Of a stretch of 56,003 nucleotides of DNA, positions 31,691-40,173 are shown piece by piece (the first letter of the stretch is position 1; each line of letters opens with the position of its first letter). The position numbers were made by a program, and so were the translations under genes. Source of the DNA: a virus; IMG/VR virus record IMGVR_UViG_3300020179_000039, positions 1 through 56,003 of that record, one strand, 5' to 3'. Below the pieces are notes generated by a model, which worked only from the letters and a program-made list of their open reading frames with translations, ran no database searches and had not been told where the DNA came from.

Positions 31691-32020
31691 ATGGCTCTTT
31701 ATCTCTATACTGTCAGGTATGGTAAGCAAATAATACAAGACCTGTATGTAGTGCTTTCAAAGAAATTACACTGGGATAAACCAGATATCCTTGCAAGAAT
31801 GATATTCTGCCGAATGCTTCCTCCAGAAGAACAGTATTTAGATACAGGATTTGGTATCAGCTTAGTAAGTTATCTTAATGTGGATGTAAAAATTACATTA
31901 AACTGTGAAATGCAAATAGTTAGTGTCTACTCTAAAGGTAATCGTGCACCTGTTTGGTCAGGTACTTTTCAGAAATTCATTGATGATTACACTTTTCCTG
32001 AAGCAAAATTAGATTTATAA
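31691..32020 (+). CDS. Unknown protein downstream of dUTPase
   Basis: This 109-residue protein, with start MALYLYTVRYG, is helical in the first half (DKPDILARMIFCRMLPPEEQYL) and strand-rich in the second (VDVKITLNCEMQIVSVY). An in-frame ATG at 31589 or 31598 would add about 34 residues but overlap the conserved dUTPase C-terminus by over 55 bases; I prefer the later start. A strong terminator follows. Confidence 0.55.
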   Translation: MALYLYTVRYGKQIIQDLYVVLSKKLHWDKPDILARMIFCRMLPPEEQYLDTGFGISLVSYLNVDVKITLNCEMQIVSVYSKGNRAPVWSGTFQKFIDDYTFPEAKLDL

Positions 32021-32052
32021 ATGTCACGCTTTTTTGAAAAATTGTGACATAG

Positions 32053-32083
32053 AACCGGTTGCATTTTGTAACCGGTTTTTTTA
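32053..32083 (+). terminator. Strong intrinsic terminator
   Basis: AACCGGTT pairs with AACCGGTT around GCATTTTGT, followed by a run of T. It ends the dUTPase operon. Confidence 0.88.
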
Positions 32084-32118
32084 TTAGCGATATATTCCTG
32101 TTTTTATAGAACTTGTTG

Positions 32119-32126
32119 TATATTTG
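32119..32126 (+). promoter_or_regulatory. Promoter -7 element candidate
   Basis: TATATTTG exactly matches TAnnTTTG, just after the terminator and about 43 bases before the preferred ATG at 32169. TAGAACTTG lies 12 bases upstream; the TTTG element is weak. Confidence 0.45.
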
Positions 32127-32168
32127 TTCTACAATATGGTTATCTTAGCTGTCATAATTCTGAGAATC

Positions 32169-32456
32169 ATGATAGTGAGTTTGCCAAATGGTAAAGTCGT
32201 TGAAATGAGTCTAGAGCAGTATCTCAGAATGACCGATGAGGATTTTCAATTCATGGTTGCGCAAAACTGGGGTGAAGAAGTAAATAACCCCTTCCATGGT
32301 TCTGTATTGGAAGACGGCGAATATGCTGATATACCAATTCCTGAAACATTTGCTGAAGAAGTTAGAATTGAAGAAGCGTTTGAAGACCTAACCGACATCG
32401 ATCTTTCTGAAAAACTCTCAGACGCAGATTTTATCGACGATAACCTAGAGACTTAA
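32169..32456 (+). CDS. Unknown small acidic protein
   Basis: This 95-residue protein, starting MIVSLPNGKVVEMSLEQYLR, is acidic with the pattern of a short beta start followed by helices. An ATG at 32136 would add a hydrophobic stretch but would lie almost at the predicted transcript start, so the later start is chosen. The 'VSLPNGKVVEMS.EQ.L.M.DEDF' form is common in small phage proteins. Confidence 0.6.
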   Translation: MIVSLPNGKVVEMSLEQYLRMTDEDFQFMVAQNWGEEVNNPFHGSVLEDGEYADIPIPETFAEEVRIEEAFEDLTDIDLSEKLSDADFIDDNLET

Positions 32457-32511
32457 AAAAGTTAAATGAAATTTCTTTAATCAACTATATGTTGACAAGG
32501 ATTTACTGTCT

Positions 32512-32925
32512 ATGATTAAACCAAAATTAAAAACCTGTGCTGCTTGTGGGGAACAAAAAGTTATTTGGAAAAACTTTGAAGGTGATAAGTACTGCAAAGA
32601 TTGCTGGTATCGTAAAGAACCTCCAAAGTATCCTGCAAAAAGCACTATTAAACCTGTATCTGATAAAAGAAAGCCTCTGGATGAACTTTATTCTGTATTA
32701 CGTAGACGATTCTTATCTGAACCCGGAAGACAATGTTGTGCAGCTAAACTACCAGGTTGTCAAGGATGCGGACCAGAAAACCTTACAATACACCATAAAC
32801 GTGGAAGAGGAAAATATTACCTTGACCCAACTACATGGATTCAATTATGTCTCAACTGTCACAAGTGGGTAGAAGAACATCCAGCTGAAGCTAAAGAATT
32901 AAATCTTTCAGAATCAAGAGTATAA
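32512..32925 (+). CDS. HNH-type zinc-binding nuclease-like protein
   Basis: This 137-residue protein has an N-terminal zinc ribbon, CAACGEQK...CKDC (residues 8-33). The C-terminal HNH-like core has CCAAKLPGC, LTIHHKRGRGKYYLD (near residue 92) and LCLNCHKWVEEHP (near 112). The IHH and the later CxxCH supply catalytic His and zinc ligands. Similar proteins are common in Bacteroidota phages and may nick or cut DNA in recombination or packaging. It stands free and is not within an intron. Confidence 0.7.
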   Translation: MIKPKLKTCAACGEQKVIWKNFEGDKYCKDCWYRKEPPKYPAKSTIKPVSDKRKPLDELYSVLRRRFLSEPGRQCCAAKLPGCQGCGPENLTIHHKRGRGKYYLDPTTWIQLCLNCHKWVEEHPAEAKELNLSESRV

Positions 32926-32952
32926 CACAAAAATTAATTTAAAATCAAAACT

Positions 32953-33297
32953 ATGAGAAAATTTGTAGGCTACTATTGCTTAGGAGCAACAAGTAAAGAA
33001 GATGCACTAGCGGAAAAAGGATTCTGCTTATGGTATGAGGTAAAACCTAATACACTGCGTCGTTTTTTAATGCTTAAACTTTTAGGCTTTTACTGGGTAG
33101 ACAAAACACGTACTGTTGGTGGTAATCAAGAAACCAATACGAAATCTCAGCAAAACTTACAAACTAACCCCGGACCAAAAAAACAAAGGGGTCCACGTAA
33201 ACCAAAACCTGCAGCACTTGCTCAAACACCTGTTGAAGAAACAGTAATTGCAGATGCTCCTGTTATTAAAAGAACACCCAGACAACCGATCAGATAA
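32953..33297 (+). CDS. Unknown small protein with basic tail
   Basis: This 114-residue protein has an N-terminal folded half (GYYCLGATSKEDALAEKGFCLWYEV). The C-terminal half is a long disordered basic, proline-rich tail (NPGPKKQRGPRKPKPAALAQ, then RTPRQPIR). The tail suggests binding to DNA or a partner. It shares one base with the SF2 helicase start (ATAATG). Confidence 0.6.
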   Translation: MRKFVGYYCLGATSKEDALAEKGFCLWYEVKPNTLRRFLMLKLLGFYWVDKTRTVGGNQETNTKSQQNLQTNPGPKKQRGPRKPKPAALAQTPVEETVIADAPVIKRTPRQPIR

Positions 33298-34400
33298 TGA
33301 ATAATCGCGAGAATATCCAGCAGCAGGCTTTAGAATCTGTTGCTGGAAGAACTCGCAGCGGTCTTGGTATTTCTATGGGAGTTGGTAAAACACTCATAGG
33401 TCTAAAACATATGAATGACTTATATGTCAATCAAGGAATGCGCAAATTCTTAGTTGTTGCACCCAAAAAGTCAATTTATACGACATGGGTTGATGATGCT
33501 AAGAAGTTTGCGCTTTCTCATTTAGAAGACTGTATGGAATTTACAACATACTTAAGTCTTACCAAAAAAGACAATGCTGCATATCAAGCTATTTATTTAG
33601 ATGAATGTCACAGTCTCCTTTATTCTCATGAGCTTTGGTTAGCTACATATGGGGGTATAATTTTAGGACTGACGGGTACACCTCCACGATTTAAAAACAG
33701 TGAGAAGGGGTACATGGTAGACCGATTCTGCCCAATCACTTATACTTATATTACAGATGATGCTGTTGAAGACGGTATATTAAATGACTATCGAATAATT
33801 ATTCATCCGATTATATTATCTGATAGAAAAGATTACTTGGTTAAAACTGCTAAAAAAGAATTCTATTCAAGCGAACAAGCTAATTATGCTTACTGGTGCG
33901 ATAGAGTTTATAATGCTGTAGGTCCAAAAGATGAACAAATTACACGCATTATGCGGATGACTTCTCTTATGAACTATCCAGGTAAGATGAGATATGCTAA
34001 ACGCCTTCTTCAGAATATTGAAGGTAAGTGCTTAGTATTTTGTAATACACAAGCACAAGCTGATAATATTTTACCAAACAGTTATCATAGTAATAATCCT
34101 CACAGCGACGAAAATCTAATAGCTTTTAAGACTGGTGAAATAGATAGATTAAGTTGCGTACTTTCTCTTAGTGAAGGTGTAAATATACCTGACTTAAGAA
34201 ATTGCATCATCATGCACGCTTATAGTAATGAGCGAAAAAGCACTCAAAGAATAGGTCGTCTATTACGTTTAAATCCTGATGAAACAGCGACAATTCATAT
34301 TCTTATGTATAAGAATACTGTTGATGAAAGTTGGGTAAACAAAGCTTTAGAAGACTTAGATCCTTCAAAAATTCACATCTTAGAAAATACCTATGCATAA
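33297..34400 (+). CDS. Superfamily 2 helicase
   Basis: In this 367-residue ATP-dependent helicase, motif I is SMGVGKT (near residue 25), motif Ia VVAPKKS, motif II YLDECHS (near 101) and motif III GLTGTPP (near 124). The C-terminal RecA-like domain has CLVFCNTQAQAD, LSLSEGVNIPDLRNC and motif VI QRIGRLLRLNP (near 321). The compact size and DECH box suggest a DEAD/SNF2-type phage helicase or translocase. SF2 helicases are part of the usual crAss-like replication set. Confidence 0.88.
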   Translation: MNNRENIQQQALESVAGRTRSGLGISMGVGKTLIGLKHMNDLYVNQGMRKFLVVAPKKSIYTTWVDDAKKFALSHLEDCMEFTTYLSLTKKDNAAYQAIYLDECHSLLYSHELWLATYGGIILGLTGTPPRFKNSEKGYMVDRFCPITYTYITDDAVEDGILNDYRIIIHPIILSDRKDYLVKTAKKEFYSSEQANYAYWCDRVYNAVGPKDEQITRIMRMTSLMNYPGKMRYAKRLLQNIEGKCLVFCNTQAQADNILPNSYHSNNPHSDENLIAFKTGEIDRLSCVLSLSEGVNIPDLRNCIIMHAYSNERKSTQRIGRLLRLNPDETATIHILMYKNTVDESWVNKALEDLDPSKIHILENTYA

Positions 34401-34776
34401 CGAAATAATTCGATTTGCTATAAAAGAAGGAAAGCTTGTACCTGCAAACTCAGTAGAGGAAGCAAAGTACAAGCTGTTTCTTAAATCGCTTCATGAAGGT
34501 GATACCATTGAAGCATTTATGAACTTGCATAAAGCTGATAAAACTTTAAGTCAAGTTGCATATGCTCACGTTCTTATACGTGAGCTTGCAAATTATACAG
34601 GTCACTCTTTTGAAGAGATGAAAGCATTAGTAAAGCAAAAAACAGGTCTTTATGTTAAAACACATGAGGGAAGAACTACTTACAAAAGTCTTGGTGACTG
34701 TTCTAAAGCAGAGCTTTCAAATGTTATAGAAACCTGTTTACTTTTGGGTAATGATATCGGATGCTACTTAAGATAA
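34393..34776 (+). CDS. Unknown protein downstream of SF2 helicase
   Basis: This 127-residue helical protein contains EEAKYKLFLKSLHEGDTIEAFM and a basic middle (MKALVKQKTGLYVKTHEGRTTYKSL). It overlaps the helicase end by eight bases, so it may be its partner. It ends nine bases inside the convergent minus-strand gene. Confidence 0.6.
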   Translation: MHNEIIRFAIKEGKLVPANSVEEAKYKLFLKSLHEGDTIEAFMNLHKADKTLSQVAYAHVLIRELANYTGHSFEEMKALVKQKTGLYVKTHEGRTTYKSLGDCSKAELSNVIETCLLLGNDIGCYLR

Positions 34777-35094
34777 TTCTTCTTCTGTAGCATCGCGAAC
34801 AAAACCTTTTTCTTTAGCTAATTTTTCAAATTCATATACAAAAATTAGACAGGTTTCATAATGTTGCACCCAAGAGGTCACAATTTTCTGATTTTGAATT
34901 TCTTGATGTGCATTATTAATTGTCTCAGAGTCTAATTGTCCGTCTTTCATTGCATTTTGGTTAACAAGATATTCAGTAAGAGCTATTACTCTTGCCTGAA
35001 AACCAGCGGACACTTCCATAGATACAATAGCAGAGCTATCAATTACTTGTAAATTTTCCTCCTTTTCTTTTTGCTGAGGGTTGGATTTTTTCAT
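34768..35094 (-). CDS. Isolated minus-strand unknown protein
   Basis: This 108-residue acidic helical protein begins MKKSNPQQKEKEENLQVIDS. It is the only minus-strand gene inside the long plus block and has its own promoter (35116-35147), so it may be regulated separately, for example as a regulator of the block. No DNA-binding motif is clear. Confidence 0.65.
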   Translation of the reverse strand: MKKSNPQQKEKEENLQVIDSSAIVSMEVSAGFQARVIALTEYLVNQNAMKDGQLDSETINNAHQEIQNQKIVTSWVQHYETCLIFVYEFEKLAKEKGFVRDATEEELS

Positions 35095-35115
35095 ACATGT
35101 TATTTATGAGTTCTA

Positions 35116-35147
35116 CAAATGTAATGATAAACAACAAGAGTATCAAC
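35116..35147 (-). promoter_or_regulatory. Bacteroidota-type promoter
   Basis: On the minus strand GTTG (35147-35144), 20 bases, then TACATTTG (35123-35116), followed by TAGAAC. It lies 22 bases upstream of the ATG at 35094. Confidence 0.5.
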
Positions 35148-35168
35148 TTATTATACAAAATTTAAAAA

Positions 35169-35885
35169 ATGAACCAAGTAAATCAAAACTGTTATGAGAT
35201 TGCTGAAAAACTTTCTCAGAAACTTAAAGAATCAGGTTGGTCAGACTTACTAAAAAGTTTTTTAGTTAGTGAAGACTTTAAAAGCATTTTTTGTACCCTT
35301 GAACAAACCGTTCAGGATGGTCTAAGATTTACACCACCACTAAAGGATGTTTTTCGGGCTTTTGAAGCATGTCCTTATGATAAACTCCGAGTAGTGATTG
35401 TAGGTCAAGATCCATATCCACAGCTGGGTGTAGCCGATGGTATTGCGTTTTCATGCTCGAAAACAGGTAAACCAGAAGCATCTTTGAGGTATATCCAAGA
35501 AGCAATACAAAGGACTGTTTATCAAGATGTTAAAGCCGATCAATCAGCAGACTTATCAAGATGGTCAAACCAGGGAGTCCTACTATTAAATACCGCTCTT
35601 ACTACACAAGTGGGTAAAGTAGGTAAGCATTATGATATATGGCACCCTTTTATAATGTTTCTTATAGATATTTTGAATTACAAACGAAATGATATTACTT
35701 GGATATTTATGGGGAAAAAAGCATCAGAATACAGCAATTTTCTCTTTTTAAACCCAAATCAATTATTTTGTTCTCATCCGGCAAGTGCAGCATATGCTAG
35801 ACAGCAACAATGGGATTGCAATGATGTCTTTAATCAGTGCAACAAACTACAAGAATTAGCAGGATTACCAGCCATTATTTGGTAG
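35169..35885 (+). CDS. ung: Uracil-DNA glycosylase, family 1
   Basis: This 238-residue enzyme removes uracil from DNA. The water-activating motif is VGQDPYPQLGVADGIAFS (Asp near residue 79), where the usual H of GQDPYH is P. The middle has LLLNTALT and the C-terminal loop HPASAAYARQQ replaces HPSPLSxxR. The order and length fit Ung. UDG is part of the crAss-like core set. With dUTPase it keeps uracil from phage DNA. The Pro in the first motif and the Ala in HPSP are deviations worth noting. Confidence 0.88.
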   Translation: MNQVNQNCYEIAEKLSQKLKESGWSDLLKSFLVSEDFKSIFCTLEQTVQDGLRFTPPLKDVFRAFEACPYDKLRVVIVGQDPYPQLGVADGIAFSCSKTGKPEASLRYIQEAIQRTVYQDVKADQSADLSRWSNQGVLLLNTALTTQVGKVGKHYDIWHPFIMFLIDILNYKRNDITWIFMGKKASEYSNFLFLNPNQLFCSHPASAAYARQQQWDCNDVFNQCNKLQELAGLPAIIW

Positions 35886-35886
35886 A

Positions 35887-35920
35887 TTTTGTAGATTTTC
35901 TTGGTAAAGTTCTACATTTT
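35887..35920 (+). promoter_or_regulatory. Bacteroidota-type promoter
   Basis: TTTTG (35887-35891), 21 bases beginning TAGA, then TACATTTT (35913-35920). The predicted start near 35927 supports the ATG at 35949 for the helicase. Confidence 0.45.
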
Positions 35921-35948
35921 AGTTACCTTAGCAGTTCATTTAGCATTC

Positions 35949-36938
35949 ATGATGAAACCAACATCACTTCCAAGTGCGTATAAACACATCAGTGTTGGAT
36001 ATGCAGAAGCTTTAGACCACATATATAAACGAAAAACGGGTGAAATCCGTTCACTTGTAACTCCCTGGAAAAAATTTAATAATGCGATTATGGGAGGACT
36101 TGATTGGAATACAATCAATGTCATAGCAGGAAGACCTGGATCAGGTAAAACTTTAATGGCTGCTATTATATCACAAGAATCATTTAATTTAAATCCGCAT
36201 GAAAAGATTGCTGTTTTAGACTTTCAGTTTGAAATGCTTACACGTATCAGTGCTCAACGTCAGATAGCTGGTAAGTTGTCAAAAAGCATGCAAGAATTGA
36301 ATAGTGTAGGATCTGTATTGTCAGATGCTGACTATGAAGCTGCTTGCAGGTATGTAGCTTCAATTCCAAAAGATCTACCCTACCACTTTATAGAAAAACC
36401 ACAAACAGTTGCGGGAATTAAGGAAGCTGTCAGAATATACTGCGAAAACCATCCTGACAGTAAAATAATTGTAACTCTAGACCATACCCTTTTGGTGAAA
36501 GGAAGTTCAGAAGAACGGACCGTCATTGATAAATTATATGGTTTAGGTGAAGCTTTAACAGAATTAAAGAGACAATACAACTGTCTTTTTATAGTGTTGA
36601 CGCAAATGAACAGAGAAATTGAAGGAGTAGAACGTAGAAAACCACGTAGTACGGGAAACTTCCCTACTCCTAGCGATGTATTTGGCTCTGATGCTTTATT
36701 GCAACATGCTGATACACTTATCGCAATCAATAGACCTGGTGACTTTAACATTTTTGAATATGGTCCACAAGGTTATGTCATTCATGATAAAAATATAATG
36801 GCTATGCATATTCTTAAATCACGGAATTCAGAAACAGGCATGCTTTGGTTTTTAGGTGAATTCAGGAATTTTAAACTCCATGAACTAAATAATACCGACA
36901 AGCTTTATCCCGTATCAACAGTATCAATTAAAAAGTAA
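35949..36938 (+). CDS. DnaB-like replicative helicase
   Basis: In this 329-residue SF4 helicase, start MMKPTSLPSAYKH, a RecA-like core follows a short N-terminus: LDWNTINVIAGRPGSGKTLMAAI (Walker A near residue 66), IIVTLDHTLLV (Walker B near 178), CLFIVLTQMNRE (near 215) and HADTLIAINRPGDF. The large N-terminal domain of bacterial DnaB is missing, as in many phage helicases. It would unwind DNA ahead of PolB with the primase at 39123. A frame starting upstream at a TTG crosses the promoter and is not used. Confidence 0.88.
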   Translation: MMKPTSLPSAYKHISVGYAEALDHIYKRKTGEIRSLVTPWKKFNNAIMGGLDWNTINVIAGRPGSGKTLMAAIISQESFNLNPHEKIAVLDFQFEMLTRISAQRQIAGKLSKSMQELNSVGSVLSDADYEAACRYVASIPKDLPYHFIEKPQTVAGIKEAVRIYCENHPDSKIIVTLDHTLLVKGSSEERTVIDKLYGLGEALTELKRQYNCLFIVLTQMNREIEGVERRKPRSTGNFPTPSDVFGSDALLQHADTLIAINRPGDFNIFEYGPQGYVIHDKNIMAMHILKSRNSETGMLWFLGEFRNFKLHELNNTDKLYPVSTVSIKK

Positions 36939-36941
36939 TAT

Positions 36942-37502
36942 ATGTATTCAACACCAGTATCTGATGAGAAACCAGCTTATGCTAAACCAGATTCAGAAGT
37001 AAGAATCGAAAAAACAAAAGCAATTAAAGATTTTTGGAAGGAATCTCTAGTTGCTACAACATTCAAAGACATGTATGTTGTACCTAAAGTTTTATATAAA
37101 CCTTCCGGCAAAAATTATCAAGTAATTAGTTGCTATGGAACCGAGCTATCAAAAGGTGATATGCTTGTCGAGTACGTTAATTTTCAATATGATGTAATCG
37201 AAGAAGATAGGTGTTTATACTTATTAAAGTATAACCCAAACTTCGAAAGTGATTATGAAGATCGCGGAAATGGAAGCTTCACCATTAAAGCGGAACATTT
37301 ACAAAAAGTTATTAGTTACAACGATGTACGTAAAGCATCTTCTGAAAAGACAGAAGCTGAAGTAGCAACTTTTTTAGAGCATGGAGAAGAGGAAGATGCA
37401 AACTTTAACAAACTAACAGTTCGTGATTTGTATGCTATCATTCAAAACAAACCAGTCTCTAACAAACCTTGGTTGAACAAGGTCATTTTGAAAAACAAAT
37501 AA
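36942..37502 (+). CDS. Unknown protein in the replication block
   Basis: This 186-residue protein lies between the DnaB-like helicase and the Sak4-like ATPase, separated by three and one bases. It is acidic with strands (DMYVVPKVLYKPSGKNYQVI) in the first half and helices in the second. A helicase loader or accessory role is plausible from position only. Confidence 0.65.
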   Translation: MYSTPVSDEKPAYAKPDSEVRIEKTKAIKDFWKESLVATTFKDMYVVPKVLYKPSGKNYQVISCYGTELSKGDMLVEYVNFQYDVIEEDRCLYLLKYNPNFESDYEDRGNGSFTIKAEHLQKVISYNDVRKASSEKTEAEVATFLEHGEEEDANFNKLTVRDLYAIIQNKPVSNKPWLNKVILKNK

Positions 37503-37503
37503 T

Positions 37504-38289
37504 ATGGCAGTAACGACAGAAGCAAAACGACCAGCTGCTGTGTCAGCACCGGGAATAGTACTCCCGACAAAGAAGGCACCAGCACTAACTAAAAGTCCCA
37601 AGACTATGGTGATTTTTAGTAAACCAAAAGTTGGTAAGACCAGTCTACTTGCAGGATTAGAAAATTGTCTCATTCTTGACTTAGAGAATGGAACAGACTA
37701 CTTAGAAGCAATGAAGCTTAAAGTAAATTCTGCACAAGACATCAAACCAATTGTATCTGCAATTATTGAAGCGGGTAAACCGTATAAATACATTGCAATT
37801 GACACAATCACAGCATTAGAAGACATGTGTATTCCTGTTGCTGAAAGATTGTACAGTGATTCACCTATGGGTAAAAACTGGTTTACAGAAGGTAAACCAA
37901 AGTATGGTTCAATTTTGAATCTTCCTAATGGTGCAGGATATCCCTGGTTGCGTGAAGCATTTACCAGAGCTATCGATTTAATCCGTCACGCTGCGGATAA
38001 TATTATTCTAGTAGGTCATATTAAAGACACGCTACTAGAAAAAAATGGTTCAGAGTTTTCAGCTTTGGATCTTGATTTGACAGGTAAACTAAAACGTATT
38101 ACTACATCTAATGCTGATGCTATTGGTTATCTGTATCGTAAAGGAGATAAGAACTTTTTAAGTTTTAAAACAACAGACGAAATAAGTTGTGGTGCAAGAC
38201 CAGAACATCTTCGTAATAAAGAGTTTGTAATCTCAGAAGTAGTAGAAGGTGAGGTAGTCACTCACTGGAATGAAGTTTATATTGACTAA
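37504..38289 (+). CDS. Sak4-like RecA-fold ATPase
   Basis: In this 261-residue ATPase, KTMVIFSKPKVGKTSLLAGL gives Walker A (near residue 43), CLILDLENGTDYL the next strand, KYIAIDTITALEDM Walker B (near 98) and NIILVGHIKDT a following strand. This is the single-domain RecA-like layout of Sak4 recombinases and related phage nucleotide-binding proteins. Sak4 proteins promote strand annealing with a cognate SSB; an SSB-like gene follows directly. The N-terminal 30 residues are Ala/Pro-rich and probably flexible. Confidence 0.75.
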   Translation: MAVTTEAKRPAAVSAPGIVLPTKKAPALTKSPKTMVIFSKPKVGKTSLLAGLENCLILDLENGTDYLEAMKLKVNSAQDIKPIVSAIIEAGKPYKYIAIDTITALEDMCIPVAERLYSDSPMGKNWFTEGKPKYGSILNLPNGAGYPWLREAFTRAIDLIRHAADNIILVGHIKDTLLEKNGSEFSALDLDLTGKLKRITTSNADAIGYLYRKGDKNFLSFKTTDEISCGARPEHLRNKEFVISEVVEGEVVTHWNEVYID

Positions 38290-38316
38290 AAACTAACAAT
38301 TTAAATAATAAAAACC

Positions 38317-39057
38317 ATGAATTTTAGAATTGATGACTTTGACGTAAACAAAGACTTAAACCAATCAGGTGGAAACAGTAACTCACCGCTTCTTGAACCG
38401 GGAACACATCAAGTTCGTCTGGTAGACATGTATCTCAAAACCCCTGGTTATGATGTAAAGAAGGAAAAGTATGAACTAGTTCTTGTACTAGAAGGTCCTA
38501 ACATGGGTCCCGATTTCAAAGGTTGGTTAAAAGATCCAATGAATCCAACTCGTGGTAGCTTTGAAGGTAAAAGTGCAAATGTTAAGCATGACTTCTGGGC
38601 ATTTAGTACATACACTAATAAGCGTGGTGAAACTGTAGATCGTGACCAACAGATTTTTCGTTGGGTAAACTCTTTTGCTTTTTACATTGGTAAAATGGAA
38701 GCACTACGTGCAGCAAATATTGATGAAGCTACAATTGAGGACTACGTTGCTGCTGCTAAAAATGTACTATCTGATCAAAATTATTGGTTTTATACAACTA
38801 TTGCTGGTCAGCAATACAAGAACAAAAATGGTTATGATGCTTACACATTGTTTTTCCCAAAACCTACAAAGCTTCAGCAACCTTATGCGTATTCACCTGA
38901 TGGTGATATGCCAAGTAACATTCTTGCATTTAATCCTGAAGAACATATTACAGTTAAAAAAGAGCGTGAAGCAGAATCATTATCTGATGGTTTTAGCGTA
39001 AATGGCGCAGGTGGTTATGCACCTGTTAATAACGGGTTCAACGACTTGTCACTTTAA
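38317..39057 (+). CDS. Single-stranded DNA-binding-like protein
   Basis: In this 246-residue protein, after a flexible start, strands LLEPGTHQVRLVDMYLKT and YELVLVLEGPNMGPDFKGWLKDP suggest an OB-like fold. The C-terminus is Gly/Asn-rich and ends FNDLSL. SSB-like proteins of this form are typically encoded next to Sak4-like ATPases. Codon use suggests high expression. A terminator follows. Confidence 0.65.
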   Translation: MNFRIDDFDVNKDLNQSGGNSNSPLLEPGTHQVRLVDMYLKTPGYDVKKEKYELVLVLEGPNMGPDFKGWLKDPMNPTRGSFEGKSANVKHDFWAFSTYTNKRGETVDRDQQIFRWVNSFAFYIGKMEALRAANIDEATIEDYVAAAKNVLSDQNYWFYTTIAGQQYKNKNGYDAYTLFFPKPTKLQQPYAYSPDGDMPSNILAFNPEEHITVKKEREAESLSDGFSVNGAGGYAPVNNGFNDLSL

Positions 39058-39082
39058 TTTTTAACTAAATAAGAATGTAATT

Positions 39083-39110
39083 GGGGTGCGGGTAATACTG
39101 CACCCCTTTA
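39083..39110 (+). terminator. Intrinsic terminator
   Basis: GGGGTGC/GCACCCC hairpin around GGGTAATACT, followed by TTTACTTT. Confidence 0.65.
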
Positions 39111-39122
39111 CTTTACAATTGT

Positions 39123-40133
39123 ATGTTCAGGGTTCGAGATTATGTTCACGATTTTACAGAAGTACCTTCCACTTGGATTTTTGAGTACTATCTCAGTCTA
39201 TCTCAACCGCTGCACGGACAAACCGTCTTAATACGCAGTGTGTTTAACAGTAAGGACCAAAACCCTTCGCTGTCTATTTATTATAATCGTCACCTCCAAC
39301 AGTACAGGTTCAAATGTTTTTCGACAGGTATTGGGGGTTCAGCGATTGACCTCATGCAACACTTATGGAAGATTGATTTTCATGCTGCAACTAAGAAAAT
39401 TATTGATGATTATGTCGAGTTTCTTAATAGCGGTAAGACTTTTAATCGCGCTATTTATGAAGGTGCTACCTGGAGAGTCAAAGATTACACACCTCGAATC
39501 TGGAATACAAATGATGCAAAATACTGGACAGCATATAATATTGACAGCAATCTTTTAGAACATTACAATGTGGTTCCTTTGGACAACTATGTAATGTATC
39601 GTAAAAAAGGTTCTGAGTGTCAAGATGATGAGTCCTTTATAACTAAAGGTGAACATATGTATGGGTTTTTTAATAAGGACGGTAAACTATACAAAATTTA
39701 TCGACCCTTAGATAAAGAACGTAAATTCTTAAAGGTTGGAAACTATTTACAAGGTTCAGATCAACTACAAATGTTAGACTACCTTGTAATAGTTTCTTCC
39801 CTTAAGGATATAATGTGCATGCGTTCATTAGGATTTAGAATAGATTTTATAGCTCCAGACAGTGAAAACTCTACGTTATCAAGAGAACAAATAGATGAAT
39901 TTAAAGCTAATTATAAAGCTGTAATTACTCTTTTTGATAATGATGACGCCGGTATTAAAAACATGAAAAAGTATGAAGAACTCTACAATCTTCCTTTTGT
40001 GTATTTACCAATGAGTAAAGATGTAAGTGACTCTGTTAAGCAATACGGTAAAGACAATGTCTTACGTGAGCTTGCACCCAAGTTGCAAAGAGCAATAGAG
40101 AAATATGAAGAATATCATCCTGAAAATACGTGA
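39123..40133 (+). CDS. DNA primase (TOPRIM)
   Basis: In this 336-residue primase, the N-terminal domain (NPSLSIYYNRHLQQYRFKCF then GGSAIDLMQHL) matches the CHC2-like part of DnaG-type primases, though the Cys/His zinc ligands are mostly lost. The C-terminal TOPRIM domain has LVIVSSLKDIMCM (near residue 222), where the usual Glu is replaced by Ser, and ITLFDNDDAGIKN (near 267) with the DxD pair. It makes RNA primers for PolB with the DnaB-like helicase. The replaced Glu is unusual. Confidence 0.8.
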   Translation: MFRVRDYVHDFTEVPSTWIFEYYLSLSQPLHGQTVLIRSVFNSKDQNPSLSIYYNRHLQQYRFKCFSTGIGGSAIDLMQHLWKIDFHAATKKIIDDYVEFLNSGKTFNRAIYEGATWRVKDYTPRIWNTNDAKYWTAYNIDSNLLEHYNVVPLDNYVMYRKKGSECQDDESFITKGEHMYGFFNKDGKLYKIYRPLDKERKFLKVGNYLQGSDQLQMLDYLVIVSSLKDIMCMRSLGFRIDFIAPDSENSTLSREQIDEFKANYKAVITLFDNDDAGIKNMKKYEELYNLPFVYLPMSKDVSDSVKQYGKDNVLRELAPKLQRAIEKYEEYHPENT

Positions 40134-40149
40134 GTTCTAAAAAATAGGT

Positions 40150-40157
40150 TAATTTTG
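40150..40157 (+). promoter_or_regulatory. Promoter -7 element candidate
   Basis: TAATTTTG followed by TAGAA lies 16 bases before the ATG at 40174. The upstream TTTG element is not clear. Confidence 0.35.
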
Positions 40158-40173
40158 TAGAAATCCGTATCCT

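Noticed and set aside
32512-32925. HNH protein as a homing endonuclease inside an intron
   Set aside because: The neighbouring genes are intact and not split, so a free-standing phage HNH protein is more likely.
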